This document shows, in pieces, positions 15,217-23,628 of a stretch of DNA of 64,000 nt. The notes under the pieces were generated by a model. It was not told the origin of the DNA and searched no databases. It saw only the letters and a list, made by a program, of their open reading frames with translations. Position 1 is the stretch's first letter, and each line of letters begins with the position of its first letter. The stretch is from Catenulispora sp. GP43 (GTDB lineage Bacteria > Actinomycetota > Actinomycetes > Streptomycetales > Catenulisporaceae): the NCBI RefSeq assembly GCF_041260665.1, contig NZ_JBGCCT010000009.1:248001-312000 (forward strand). Reading direction: 5' to 3'. The translations under genes and the position numbers were made by a program.

Positions 15217-16695
15217 TTACGGCACCAGGAAGTCGCGTGCGCGCGGACGGCTCGTGGCCATGCGGTAACGGTAGGAGCGCAGTGGCCAGTTGTTGACGAC
15301 CCGGCCGCCGGCGGTCATGTACCAGGAGGTACAGCCGCCCTCCCACGCGGTGCGGCTCAGCAGCCGGCGCATGGTCGCGTCGTACCGCGCGAGCGCCCCC
15401 TCGGCCACCTCGACCTGGCCGTTCCGGGCCGCTCGGAGCCAGCTCATGATGTACCGGACCTGCGACTCGATCATGTAGACCACCGAATTGTGGCCGAGGT
15501 TCGTGGTCGGACCGTAGAGCAGGAACATGTTGGGGAACTCGGGGACCGCTATGCCAAGGTACGCGGTGGCGCCTTCCCGCCACCGGTCCTGGAGCCGTAC
15601 CCCGTCCCGACCAACGATGTCGATCGGCGCCAGGAACTCTGTGGCCCGGAAGCCGGTCCCGTAGACGAGCACCGAGACGTCGCGTTCGCGGCCGTCCGCT
15701 GTGCGGACCCCGCCTGTGGTCACCTCGGTGACCGGTTCGGTGACCACCTCCACGTTGTCCCGCGCGAGCGCCGGGTACCAGTCGTCCGAGATCAGGATGC
15801 GCTTGCAGCCGATCGGGAAGTCCGGGGTGAGCTTGGCTCGCAGGTCGGCGTCGTCGGGGATCTGCTTGTTCAGGTGACGTGTGGAGAACTTCTGTACGAC
15901 GCGTCCCAGTGGGCTTCCCGCTATGGCGGAGTACAACAGCGTCTCCCCCACCACGGCGTACATGAACCCGCGCATCGCCAGGCGGAGGCCCGGGACGGTG
16001 CGGAAGGCGCGGCGGGCCAGCGGACCGAAGGCGTAGTCGTACTTGGGGATCACCCAGTTCGCGGACCGCTGGAACACATAGAGCGTGCGCGCATAGCGGG
16101 CGATCTCAGGGACGAACTGCACGGCCGACGGACCGGTCCCGATGACGGCGACGTCCTTCCCGGCGAACGCCTCCGGCGGCCACGCGGCGTCCCACCGCGC
16201 CGAGTGGAACGCGGCCCCCGCGAACGTCTCGCGTCCGGCCACAGAGGGGTACCGCGGCCTGTTGAGCTGTCCCACGCCGCACACCAGTACCCGGGCGGTG
16301 TATTCGGACCCGGCGGCATCCCGGAGCCGCCACAGGCGCTCCTGCGGCTCCCAGTGCGCGGCGACGATCTCCGTACCGAGCCGCAGATGTGGTCCGAGTT
16401 TCCAACGCCTCACACAGCGGTGCAGGTAGTCGAGGATCTCCCGCTGCTTGGGATAGGCGCGTGACCATCCCGCATAGCGTGCGAACGAGTATGAGTAGAG
16501 GTGCGAGGGCACATCGCATCCGCACCCGGGATACACGTTGTCGCGCCAGACCCCGCCGATGTCCGCGCCCTTGTCGAACACGACGAAATCCCGGACGCCG
16601 TCGCGCTTCAACTGGATCGCCATACACAGCCCGGAAAACCCGGCACCGACGATTGCGACTTGATGTGCAACCTGATGCCCGGGACCGGTCGTCAT
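15217..16695 (-). CDS. flavin-containing monooxygenase, Baeyer-Villiger type
   Basis: A 492-residue FAD/NADPH monooxygenase. The FAD-binding Rossmann motif GAGFSG begins about residue 16. The BVMO fingerprint FAGAAFHSARWD (F-x-G-x3-H-x3-W-D) is followed by the NADPH-binding GTGPSA motif, and a VLVYGTGFRATEF segment precedes the C-terminal domain. Such enzymes insert oxygen next to ketones, or oxidise N/S atoms, in the cytoplasm. Start given as the ATG at 16695 (MTTGPGHQ, placing the Rossmann fold near the N-terminus); another in-frame ATG at 16779 adds 28 unconserved-looking residues. No ribosome binding site is evident for either. The substrate is unknown. Confidence 0.88.
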   Translation of the reverse strand: MTTGPGHQVAHQVAIVGAGFSGLCMAIQLKRDGVRDFVVFDKGADIGGVWRDNVYPGCGCDVPSHLYSYSFARYAGWSRAYPKQREILDYLHRCVRRWKLGPHLRLGTEIVAAHWEPQERLWRLRDAAGSEYTARVLVCGVGQLNRPRYPSVAGRETFAGAAFHSARWDAAWPPEAFAGKDVAVIGTGPSAVQFVPEIARYARTLYVFQRSANWVIPKYDYAFGPLARRAFRTVPGLRLAMRGFMYAVVGETLLYSAIAGSPLGRVVQKFSTRHLNKQIPDDADLRAKLTPDFPIGCKRILISDDWYPALARDNVEVVTEPVTEVTTGGVRTADGRERDVSVLVYGTGFRATEFLAPIDIVGRDGVRLQDRWREGATAYLGIAVPEFPNMFLLYGPTTNLGHNSVVYMIESQVRYIMSWLRAARNGQVEVAEGALARYDATMRRLLSRTAWEGGCTSWYMTAGGRVVNNWPLRSYRYRMATSRPRARDFLVP

Positions 16696-17017
16696 GTACT
16701 GAGTAGACCGCCATACCGACGCCGCGTCGACATGGCGGCCGGTGCCGTACTCCGACACCTCGGGAGCAAACCGGTCCATACCCGAACAGAAGGGGACGGG
16801 AATCGGTCACACCGGGTATTCGCGAGGAAACTCTGAAGATCTTTGCCGAAAATCTCTCCGGAACCCCTCGCCAAGCGTTGTTGAACGGAGAATAATCCTG
16901 CAACGAGACCTCATCGTCCCCCCGTGCGATGGGGTCTCCCATCCCGAGGCCTCACCGTCCCCCCGTGCGGTGAGGCCTCGGACCTTTTCTGGGTAGGGGA
17001 CACCGGAGGAGGTCGTC
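16696..17017. other. long intergenic region between divergent genes
   Basis: About 320 bases between the monooxygenase and the NmrA-type gene, AT-richer than its surroundings around 16820-16900. It contains no protein-coding frame I trust apart from a possible upstream extension of the monooxygenase. Its notable content is a pair of tandem hairpins at 16905-16981. Confidence 0.6.
16905..16981 (+). ncRNA. tandem stem-loops with identical loops (possible small RNA or attenuator)
   Basis: First hairpin: GAGACCTCATCG (16905-16916) with CGATGGGGTCTC (16927-16938), one wobble. Second hairpin: CCGAGGCCTCACCG (16944-16957) with a perfect CGGTGAGGCCTCGG (16968-16981). Both loops are the same ten bases, TCCCCCCGTG. 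ACCTTTTC follows the second, so it could act as an intrinsic terminator. No gene upstream on the plus strand needs one, which suggests a short untranslated RNA or a leader of the gene at 17018. Confidence 0.5.
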
Positions 17018-17797
17018 ATGATCCTGGTGACCGGAGCGAGCGGGACATTGGGCCGTCTGCTCGTCCCGACGCTGACCCGGCGCGGCGCGGACGTGCGCGC
17101 CCTGAGCCGGCGGACGCGCGGCGGCGCGGGGCCCGGCGGGACCGGCTCGTTCGAGTGGGCCGTCGGCGACCTGGGCACCGGCGCCGGACTGGACGAGGCC
17201 GTGGACGGGGCCGACGTGATCGTCCACGCCGCCTCCAACACCCGCGGGCAGGGCCGGGGCGACGCCGACGCCGTGTGGCGCCTGGTCGAGGCCGCCAAGC
17301 GCGGCGGGCGCCGGCCGCACCTGGTCTACATCTCGATCGTCGGCGTGGACCGGCACCACTTCGGCTATTACCAGGCCAAGTACCAGGCCGAGCAGACCAT
17401 CGAGGCCAGCGGGCTGCCGCACACCGTCCAGCGGACCACGCAGTGGTTCCAGCTGCTCGACACCTTCCTGACGCTGGCGACGAAGTCGCCGCTGGTCCCG
17501 GTGCCCTCGGCGCCGTTCCAGCCGCTGGACGCCCACGAGACCGCCGGCCGCCTGGCCGACCTGGCCGGCGGCGAGCCGCTGGGCCGCGCCGAGGACATGG
17601 GCGGGCCGGAGCTGCTGGACGGTGCTGAGATCGCGCAGGCGTACCTGCGCGCGACCGGCAAGCGCCGGCTGCTCCTGCCGTTCCGGGTGCCGGGCAAGGC
17701 CGGACGGGCGTTCCGGGCCGGGGTGCACACCAGCCCGGAGAACCGGCAGGGCAAGACGACGTGGGCGGAGTACCTGGCGGCCAAGTACGGGGGCTGA
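17018..17797 (+). CDS. NmrA/SDR-type NAD(P)-binding protein
   Basis: A 259-residue atypical short-chain dehydrogenase. It opens with the nucleotide-binding VTGASGTLGRLLV motif at residues 4-16, has VIVHAASNTRG, then VYISIVGVDRHHFGYYQAKYQAE, in which Y-x3-K is preserved (YYQAK). The C-terminal half resembles NmrA/YtfG-type proteins, which sense or reduce quinones or act as redox sensors. GGAGGAG lies six bases before the ATG. A 7-bp hairpin (17793-17810) covers its stop codon and that of the convergent TetR gene. Confidence 0.85.
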   Translation: MILVTGASGTLGRLLVPTLTRRGADVRALSRRTRGGAGPGGTGSFEWAVGDLGTGAGLDEAVDGADVIVHAASNTRGQGRGDADAVWRLVEAAKRGGRRPHLVYISIVGVDRHHFGYYQAKYQAEQTIEASGLPHTVQRTTQWFQLLDTFLTLATKSPLVPVPSAPFQPLDAHETAGRLADLAGGEPLGRAEDMGGPELLDGAEIAQAYLRATGKRRLLLPFRVPGKAGRAFRAGVHTSPENRQGKTTWAEYLAAKYGG

Positions 17798-17810
17798 TCC
17801 GTCGATCAGC
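17793..17810. terminator. hairpin spanning two convergent stop codons
   Basis: GCTGATC and GATCAGC form a perfect 7-bp stem with a CGTC loop. The structure includes the stop codons of the NmrA-type gene and of the convergent TetR gene. No T-run follows. Confidence 0.45.
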
Positions 17811-18522
17811 GCGCGGCGATGCCCTCCAACAGGGTGTCGACCACACCCTCCACGAACTCCGGAGTCACGGCCGTGCCGGGGTGTTCGGACTTCATCGTGT
17901 GCACGATAGGCCCGGCGAACATCCGCACTGCGAGCTCCACGTTCAGGTCCGCGCGCAGCTCCCCGGCGGCGACGCCGTGCCGCAGGATCATCCGCAGCTG
18001 CTCGCGCCGGGGCTCGATCGCGACCTGCTGGTAGCGCCGCACCAGCTCCGGATGCGCCGTCGCGGCGGCCATCACCGAGGCGAACACCAGGCCGGCCATG
18101 TCCTCGTGCATGAGGCCCACCATGGTGTTCAGGTACTCCAGGATCCGCTCGCGGGTCGAGCGGTCGTCGCTCAGATCCGGCGGCGGGCACTCCTGCCACA
18201 GCGTGGCCATCGAGTCGACGACCAGGCTCTCCTTGTTCGGCCAGCGGCGGTAGACGGTCGCCTTGCCGACGCCGGCCCGGGTCGCGACCTGCTCCATGGA
18301 CAGCGAGCCGTAGGGCACGCCCTCGCTGAGCAGGCCCAGCACCGCGTCGAGGATGGCCCGCTCGGCGGCCTCGCTGCGCGGCCGGCCGGGCCGGCGGCGG
18401 CCTTCCCCGGCCCCGGATCCAGACCCGGACCCGGACCCGGCGCAGGCCGGGTCGGCGCGGACGCCGTCCACGTGCCCGGGATGGCGCTCGTCGGGGCGGC
18501 GGCCGTCATGGATCATCGTCAT
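17806..18522 (-). CDS. TetR-family regulator, probable repressor of the adjacent DHA2 efflux pump
   Basis: A 238-residue TetR protein. A Gly/Ser-rich low-complexity N-terminus (residues 28-38, GSGSGSGSGAG) precedes a helix-turn-helix domain at about 45-95 with the signature AGVGKATVYRRWPNKESLV. The remainder is a helical ligand-binding domain of the AcrR/TetR_C type. GGAG lies five bases before the ATG. It follows the MFS pump gene on the same strand with a gap of 102 bases, so it probably shares that promoter and autoregulates through the CGATACG/CGTATCG repeats upstream of the pump. Confidence 0.9.
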   Translation of the reverse strand: MTMIHDGRRPDERHPGHVDGVRADPACAGSGSGSGSGAGEGRRRPGRPRSEAAERAILDAVLGLLSEGVPYGSLSMEQVATRAGVGKATVYRRWPNKESLVVDSMATLWQECPPPDLSDDRSTRERILEYLNTMVGLMHEDMAGLVFASVMAAATAHPELVRRYQQVAIEPRREQLRMILRHGVAAGELRADLNVELAVRMFAGPIVHTMKSEHPGTAVTPEFVEGVVDTLLEGIAAR

Positions 18523-18624
18523 AACGCTCCATCATCTCGTCGATGCCGGGCCGAGGGGGGACAACACGGGGGAAACCGCGTGCCGTCCCCCGTGTCGGCC
18601 CCTGTGTCCGGCCACGGCGCCCCG

Positions 18625-20241
18625 CTAGGCCACTCCCGCGGCCTCGGCCGCGGCGGCGGCGTCGCTGCCGGTCTGGCGCTGCGGCCCCGGCGCGCCGGAG
18701 GCCTTGCGCGGCAGCCAGGTCAGCGACACGAGCGCGGCGAGGAAGGCCACGATCGCCGAGATCGTCACCGTCATGTGCATCGCGTGGATGAACGCGGCGT
18801 CGGCCTGCGGGTAGAAGCGGGCCAGCACCGGGAAGTGCTCCCCGGCGCCCTTGGTCGCCTGGATCGAGCCGTCGATGTCGTGCAGCGCCGAGGAGTTCGG
18901 GACCACCGTCTTCAGCGGGCCCTCCATCCGGCTGCGGTAGGCGGTGGTGAGCAGCGTGCCCAGCACCGCGACGCCGAGCGCGCCGCCGACCTGCCGGACG
19001 GTGTTGCTCACCGAGGAGCCGACGCCGGCCTTCTCGCGCGGCAGCGAGGTCATGATCGTCGTGGTCGCCGGCGGCATCACGTTCGCCATGCCCATGCCCT
19101 GCAGGAAGAAGATCAGCAGCAGCAGCCAGGCCGCCGAGGTCTGGTTCACGAACTGGTACATCAGGAACGTGACACCGATGGTGACCATGCCGAAGGTGGA
19201 CACCGCCCGGGCCCCGAAGCGCTGCACCAGGCGGGCCGACAGCGGCGAGAAGATCAGCTGCGCCAGCGCGAACGGCGTCAGGAACAGACCGGCCTTCAGC
19301 GGAGTGTAGTTCAGCACCGACTGCAGGTAGAAGGACAGGAAGAACAGCACGCCCATCATCGCGAAGAAGGACAGGCCGACCAGCATCACCGAGGCGGAGA
19401 ACGGCCGCGAGCTGCGGAACAGCCGCACGTCCAGCGCGGGGTGGTCGGTGCGCAGTTCCCAGTACACGAACCCGGCGGACAGCAGCACCCCGGCGGCCAG
19501 CGAGCCCCAGATCTGCGGGTTGCCCCAGCCGACGTCCGCGCCGCGGATGATGCCGTAGACGAACACCACGATCCCGGCCATCGACAGGAACACGCCCAGC
19601 GGGTCCAGCTTGCCGGGCTTGGGGTTCTTCGAGTCCGGCACCAGGATCGTCATCGCGATCAGCGCGATGACGATGATCGGCACGTTGATCAGGAAGACCG
19701 AGCCCCACCAGAAGTGGTCCAGCAGCAGACCGCCGAGAACCGGGCCGATGGCCACGCCCAGGCCCACGCCGCCGGCCCAGATGCCGATCGCCTTGGGCTG
19801 CTCCTTGGGCTCGAAGACGTTGGCGATGATGGCCAGCGTGGCCGGCATGATCGCGGCGCCGAAGAAGCCCATCGCGGCCCGGGTGGCGATCAGCGCGCCG
19901 GGACTGCCGGCGTAGGCGCACAGCACCGAGGCGATCCCGAACCCGACCATGCCGGCCATCAGGATCTTCTTACGGCCGAACCGGTCCCCGACGATGCCGA
20001 AGGTGAACAACAGGCCGGCGAACACCAGCGTGTAGGAGTTGATCGCCCATTCCAGATCGGACTGCGAAGCCCCCAGACCCGGCTGGTGCGGGTCGGTCTT
20101 GGGCTGCGAGATGATCTTGAGCGCGACGTTCAGGATCGTGTTGTCCAACACGACGACGAGCAAGCTGAAGATGAGCACACCGAGGATCGCCCACCGGCGC
20201 CTCTGCAAGGTCTCCCGATCCACTGCCTTTGAAGACAACAC
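18625..20241 (-). CDS. MFS drug efflux transporter, DHA2 (14-TM) family
   Basis: A 538-residue membrane protein with about fourteen hydrophobic segments. Motif A of MFS pumps is visible as GDRFGRKKILMAG in the 2-3 loop, and the first membrane segment contains VVVLDNTILNVAL, the D1-type signature of EmrB/QacA-like exporters. These pumps expel lipophilic drugs or metabolites using the proton gradient. GTG start after AGGGGA. A TetR gene follows on the same strand, and operator-like repeats lie just upstream, the classic drug-inducible pump arrangement. The substrate cannot be inferred. Confidence 0.93.
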   Translation of the reverse strand: MLSSKAVDRETLQRRRWAILGVLIFSLLVVVLDNTILNVALKIISQPKTDPHQPGLGASQSDLEWAINSYTLVFAGLLFTFGIVGDRFGRKKILMAGMVGFGIASVLCAYAGSPGALIATRAAMGFFGAAIMPATLAIIANVFEPKEQPKAIGIWAGGVGLGVAIGPVLGGLLLDHFWWGSVFLINVPIIVIALIAMTILVPDSKNPKPGKLDPLGVFLSMAGIVVFVYGIIRGADVGWGNPQIWGSLAAGVLLSAGFVYWELRTDHPALDVRLFRSSRPFSASVMLVGLSFFAMMGVLFFLSFYLQSVLNYTPLKAGLFLTPFALAQLIFSPLSARLVQRFGARAVSTFGMVTIGVTFLMYQFVNQTSAAWLLLLIFFLQGMGMANVMPPATTTIMTSLPREKAGVGSSVSNTVRQVGGALGVAVLGTLLTTAYRSRMEGPLKTVVPNSSALHDIDGSIQATKGAGEHFPVLARFYPQADAAFIHAMHMTVTISAIVAFLAALVSLTWLPRKASGAPGPQRQTGSDAAAAAEAAGVA

Positions 20242-20276
20242 CGTCCCCTATCCCCTCGATCGGTACGGGTTTGATC

Positions 20277-20353
20277 CGATACGAAACGGGGCCGTATCGA
20301 TTTCCCACGGCGACTGTACGCCCGCGAGTATCGAGACGCAACCGTTTCGTATT
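20277..20353. promoter_or_regulatory. TetR-type operator repeats upstream of the efflux pump
   Basis: CGATACG (20277-20283) and CGTATCG (20293-20299) form an inverted repeat. ATACGAAACGG at 20279-20289 recurs in inverted orientation as CCGTTTCGTAT at 20342-20352. The region is 36-112 bases upstream of the pump's start codon, where the promoter should be. It is the likely binding site of the TetR protein encoded after the pump. Confidence 0.6.
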
Positions 20354-20381
20354 GAACTCCGGGGGAAGCCCGCGGGACCGG

Positions 20382-21095
20382 TCAGGGCTGGGAACGAACG
20401 CCCATTCCGCCGGAGACGACCAGGTTGTCGCCGGTGACGTAGCCGGCAGCGGCCGAGGCGAGGAAGGCGACCGCCTCCGCGACGTCGGCGGCGGCGCCGA
20501 CCCGGCCGAGGGGCACCTGTTCGCCCCAGGCTTCGATCATGTCCCGAGTGACGCCCAGCTTGCTGTAGGCCGGGGTGTCGATCAGGCCGGGACTGACGGC
20601 GTTGACGCGGATGCCGCGCGGCGCGAGTTCGAGCGCCAGGGCCCGCATCATCGGGAGCAGCGCGCCCTTGGCGGCGGTCATGGCGGCGCCGAGTCCTTCG
20701 CCGGCACCGATGGTGAACACGACCGAGGCGCCGTCGTTCAGCAGCGGGAGCGCCTTCTGCAGCGTGAAGAAGGCGCCCTTGACGTTCACCTCGAACAGGG
20801 CGTCGAAGGCCGCTTCGTCCGTCGACTCGATCGGCCCGGGACGGGATATGCCCGCGTTGAGGAAGAGCACGTCGAGGGAGCCGAACTCGCGGCGGGCGAC
20901 GTCGATCGCGTGGTCGAGGTCGGGCAGGGAGCGGGCGTCGGCGCGCACGACCAGGACGTCCGCGGGGAGCCCGGCGTCGGCGACCCCGTCCAGGCCGGTG
21001 ACCAGCACGCGGTGACCGCGGGAGTGGAGCAGTTCAGCGGTCGCCTTGCCGATGCCGCTGGTTCCGCCGGTGATGAGAGCTGTCCGCGTCTGCAT
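20382..21095 (-). CDS. SDR-family oxidoreductase with altered catalytic residues
   Basis: A 237-residue short-chain dehydrogenase fold. The cofactor motif TGGTSGIGKA (residues 9-18), LNAGI (the NAG motif) and the VNAVSPGLIDTP motif after the active site are all normal. The usual Y-x3-K, however, reads M-T-A-A-K (in GLGAAMTAAKGALL), and the preceding catalytic Ser position in SVVFTIGAGEG is also not Ser. Only the Lys remains, so classical carbonyl reduction is unlikely; the protein may bind NAD(P) for a regulatory or different reaction. It is divergent from a TetR gene with a shared palindromic operator. Good codon use argues against decay. Confidence 0.85.
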   Translation of the reverse strand: MQTRTALITGGTSGIGKATAELLHSRGHRVLVTGLDGVADAGLPADVLVVRADARSLPDLDHAIDVARREFGSLDVLFLNAGISRPGPIESTDEAAFDALFEVNVKGAFFTLQKALPLLNDGASVVFTIGAGEGLGAAMTAAKGALLPMMRALALELAPRGIRVNAVSPGLIDTPAYSKLGVTRDMIEAWGEQVPLGRVGAAADVAEAVAFLASAAAGYVTGDNLVVSGGMGVRSQP

Positions 21096-21115
21096 GATTG
21101 TCAGCCTACGCCAAT

Positions 21116-21140
21116 CTGGCAGTCACTGCCAGGATGGCAG
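21116..21140. promoter_or_regulatory. TetR operator between divergent SDR and TetR genes
   Basis: CTGGCAG-TCA-CTGCCAG is a perfect palindrome at 21116-21132, followed by another TGGCAG half-site at 21135-21140. It lies in the 65-base gap between the two start codons. A TAGCCT -10 element (21149-21154) for the TetR gene follows it directly. Confidence 0.75.
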
Positions 21141-21160
21141 CGGTTCGCTAGCCTGGGGGC

Positions 21161-21727
21161 ATGACGACCTTGTGGGACCGGACCCGCCGACTGGCTTCCC
21201 AGGAGATCCTCGACAACGCCCTGCGCCTGTTCACCGAACAGGGCTACGACGAGACCTCCATCGCCCAGATCGCCCGCGAGTCCGGGGTCTCCCAGCGCAC
21301 CCTGTTCCGCTACTTCGGCACCAAGGAAGACCTCCTCGGCGGCGACCAGCAGCGCTTCGGCCAGGTTCTGACGGCCACCGTCAGCGAACAGCCCGCCGAG
21401 GCCGATGCCTGGGAAGTTCTGCGCGCGGGCATCGTCGCGGTCCTGGCCCTGCACGAGAGCCACGAACAAGCGCTGAAACGGTTCCGCCTGCTGCACAACA
21501 CCGCGTCGCTGCGCGCCGGCTGGCTCGAGAAGCGGCTCCGTTTCCAGGACGAGTTGCTGCCGCTCATCACGCCGCGCATGGACGGCACGGAACTGGCCGC
21601 ACGCGCGGTGATCGCGACCGCGTTCGCGTGTCTGGACGCCGCGACCATCGCCTGGGTCGCCAACGACGGCGAGGACGACGTCATGGACCTCTACGACGCG
21701 TGCCTGGCCGCGGTCCGCGGTCGATGA
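21161..21727 (+). CDS. TetR-family regulator of the adjacent SDR gene
   Basis: A 188-residue TetR protein. The helix-turn-helix spans residues 15-60, with SGVSQRTLFRYFGTKEDLL as the recognition-helix signature, of the AcrR/mycofactocin-regulator-like class. The C-terminal part is helical and relatively short. The ATG follows a GGGGGC stretch and lies six bases after TAGCCT, so initiation may be leaderless or use the G-rich site. Divergent transcription from the SDR gene and the palindromic operator in the gap make autoregulation and SDR control likely. The ligand is unknown. Confidence 0.9.
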   Translation: MTTLWDRTRRLASQEILDNALRLFTEQGYDETSIAQIARESGVSQRTLFRYFGTKEDLLGGDQQRFGQVLTATVSEQPAEADAWEVLRAGIVAVLALHESHEQALKRFRLLHNTASLRAGWLEKRLRFQDELLPLITPRMDGTELAARAVIATAFACLDAATIAWVANDGEDDVMDLYDACLAAVRGR

Positions 21728-21850
21728 TCTCGACGGCAGAAATACCCTCCCCCTGACTCCATGCCCTTATGAAGGCTGTCCGCGCAAGCTCTTGGGAGAC
21801 GTGCCGTTCGACCAGATCGCGACTTAACCCTGACAGAGCCCTGACAGCCC

Positions 21851-22483
21851 CTACCGATAGGTGTCGGCGGAACCGCCGGCGACCTGATCGATCAACGCGG
21901 TCAGCCGGTCGCGGAAGCCCATCCGCCGCCCGCTCCCCCGCCCGGTGCCGCCCTCGCCCTCCCCGGCGGTCGAGGCGAGCAGGTGCTGCGCGGCGTCGAA
22001 ACCGGGCACGATCCCGTTCTCCGGCACCAGAAGCGCGTCGTGCGAGATGGTCAGCAGCTCGCCGGAGGTCTCCTCGTCCTCCGCAAGGGTGAGGATCGCC
22101 GCGCCGCGCTTGCGGGCGTCGTCGACGCGCTCCAGCAGCGGCGCACCGGGGTCGTCGGGCGCCACGATGAACACCGCCTCGCCCTTGCGGGCCTGTTCCA
22201 GCCGGGCCAGCGGCACCGCCAGGTGCGGGGGCGCGCCGTCGGGGATCCGGTGGCGCACCAGGGTCGGCGCGAGCTGCGGCAGGTTCGCCAGGCCGGCTTC
22301 GGTGTCCAGATGCGCGGCGAGGTGCCAGGGCTCCTCTTCCGGCGTGCCGACCAGAAGCAGGCCGCCGGGGCTGCGCGGGGCGCGCCGAAGGGTGCGGGCG
22401 AAGCCGCGACATTCGCCGAACCACGGGGTGCCGCTGACGAGTTCGCGGAGGAAGGTGGTCTGCTCGGCATCCATGGCATTCAT
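21851..22483 (-). CDS. conserved-type hypothetical protein with an SIS-like segment
   Basis: A 210-residue soluble protein. The central part (AVFIVAPDDPGAPLLERVDDARKRGAAILTLAEDE, about residues 105-145, given here only as its position and pattern) resembles the sugar-isomerase (SIS) fold's alternating strand-helix pattern, followed by a Gly-rich linker and an amphipathic C-terminal helix. I do not recognise a named family. The start is the ATG at 22483, with another in frame at 22474. A perfect 9-bp stem-loop lies four bases upstream of the first ATG, between this gene and panB, which precedes it on the same strand. Confidence 0.65.
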   Translation of the reverse strand: MNAMDAEQTTFLRELVSGTPWFGECRGFARTLRRAPRSPGGLLLVGTPEEEPWHLAAHLDTEAGLANLPQLAPTLVRHRIPDGAPPHLAVPLARLEQARKGEAVFIVAPDDPGAPLLERVDDARKRGAAILTLAEDEETSGELLTISHDALLVPENGIVPGFDAAQHLLASTAGEGEGGTGRGSGRRMGFRDRLTALIDQVAGGSADTYR

Positions 22484-22487
22484 ACTG

Positions 22488-22520
22488 CCGGTCCGGACGC
22501 CGCCAGGACACCCGGACCGG
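22488..22520 (-). promoter_or_regulatory. stem-loop between panB and the downstream gene
   Basis: CCGGTCCGG and CCGGACCGG form a perfect 9-bp stem with a 15-base loop. It ends four bases before the ATG at 22483. It may terminate panB transcription or limit translation of the downstream gene by occluding its start. Confidence 0.45.
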
Positions 22521-22542
22521 GATATTCAGTGTGGATCAGGGC

Positions 22543-23451
22543 TCAGTGGTACGAGTGCGACTCGTCCGGGTACACCCCGTGCACCACGTCGGCGGCGAAG
22601 GCGCGCGCCGCGTCGCCCAGCAGGGCACGCATGTCCGCGTACTGCTTGACGAACTTCGGCACACCGCCGGGGGTCAGGCCCGCCATGTCGGTCCAGACCA
22701 GGACCTGCGCGTCGGTGCCGGCCCCGGCCCCGATGCCCACGGTGGGGATGTCGATCTCGGCGGAGACCCGGGCGGCCAGCTCGGCCGGGACCAGCTCCAG
22801 CACGATCGCGAAGGCGCCGGCGTGCTGCAGCGCCTTGGCGTCCGAGATCAGCTTCTCGGCCTCCTCGTCGCCCCGTCCCGCTATCCGGTAGCCGCCCAGG
22901 ACGTTCACCGACTGCGGGGTGAGCCCGATGTGCGCCATCACCGGGACGCCGGCCTGCACCAGCGCCTCGACCTGAGGCAGCACCCGGCGGCCGCCCTCGA
23001 GCTTGACCGCGCCGACGCCGGCCTCCTTCATGAACCGGGCCGCGGTCTCCAGCGCCTGCGCCGGCGAGGACTGGTAGGAGCCGAACGGCAGGTCGCCGAC
23101 GACCATGGCGCGCTTGGTGCCGCGCACCACGGCGCCGGAGAGCATGACCAGCTGGTCGACGGTCACCGGCACGGTGTTCTCGTACCCGAGGTGGTTGTTG
23201 CCCGCCGAGTCCCCGACGAGCAGGACCGGGATCCCGGCCTCGTCGAAGACGCCGGCCGTGAGGGCGTCGTAGGCGGTGAGCATGGCCCACTTCTCGCCCT
23301 CGCGCTTGGCCTTGGCCAGGTCCCGGACGGTGACCCGGCGGCCGGTCCCGGTGCCGCCGTACAGCGAGAGCTTGGGCTGGGCGGATGCCGCGGATGACGC
23401 GGACGATGGTGATACTGCGGATTCCTGCGTGGCGCTGCTTTCAGCGGACAT
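22543..23451 (-). CDS. panB: 3-methyl-2-oxobutanoate hydroxymethyltransferase
   Basis: A 302-residue ketopantoate hydroxymethyltransferase, the first committed enzyme of pantothenate and CoA synthesis; it adds the methylene group of 5,10-methylenetetrahydrofolate to alpha-ketoisovalerate. After a Ser/Ala-rich N-terminal tail of about 30 residues come the family motifs MLTAYDALTAGVFDEAGIP, LLVGDSAGNNHLGYENT, GAVKLEGG, PVMAHIGLTPQSV and VGIGAGAGTDAQVLVWTDM. The Mg-binding Asp (VGDS) and catalytic Glu region (ELVP) are present. AGGAG precedes the ATG. panC and panD are not in the window. Confidence 0.97.
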   Translation of the reverse strand: MSAESSATQESAVSPSSASSAASAQPKLSLYGGTGTGRRVTVRDLAKAKREGEKWAMLTAYDALTAGVFDEAGIPVLLVGDSAGNNHLGYENTVPVTVDQLVMLSGAVVRGTKRAMVVGDLPFGSYQSSPAQALETAARFMKEAGVGAVKLEGGRRVLPQVEALVQAGVPVMAHIGLTPQSVNVLGGYRIAGRGDEEAEKLISDAKALQHAGAFAIVLELVPAELAARVSAEIDIPTVGIGAGAGTDAQVLVWTDMAGLTPGGVPKFVKQYADMRALLGDAARAFAADVVHGVYPDESHSYH

Positions 23452-23568
23452 GCTGGTTTCTCCTTGAAGAGACGACTCGAGGCGCCGAAGCGGCGTACCC
23501 GGACGAGGCTGATCGTCTCACGCTCCGGACCCCTTGTTAAGAGGCCGCGACCTCGCTCCCGCCCCATC

Positions 23569-23597
23569 CGTGACTCTGCTCACACCGGTCCTAAAGT
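23569..23597 (+). promoter_or_regulatory. putative promoter of the MFS exporter gene
   Basis: CGTGAC at 23569-23574 and TAAAGT at 23592-23597 are 17 bases apart, a reasonable vegetative sigma promoter about 32 bases before the ATG at 23629. Confidence 0.4.
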
Positions 23598-23628
23598 CGT
23601 TTGCGGGGCGTGGGCGCGGACCCGAACA

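Noticed and set aside
17761-20232. An 823-codon plus-strand frame opposite the TetR and MFS genes
   Set aside because: The translation is His/Gln/Arg/Asp-rich and featureless, the mirror of a membrane-protein gene; the minus-strand genes have motifs and ribosome binding sites.
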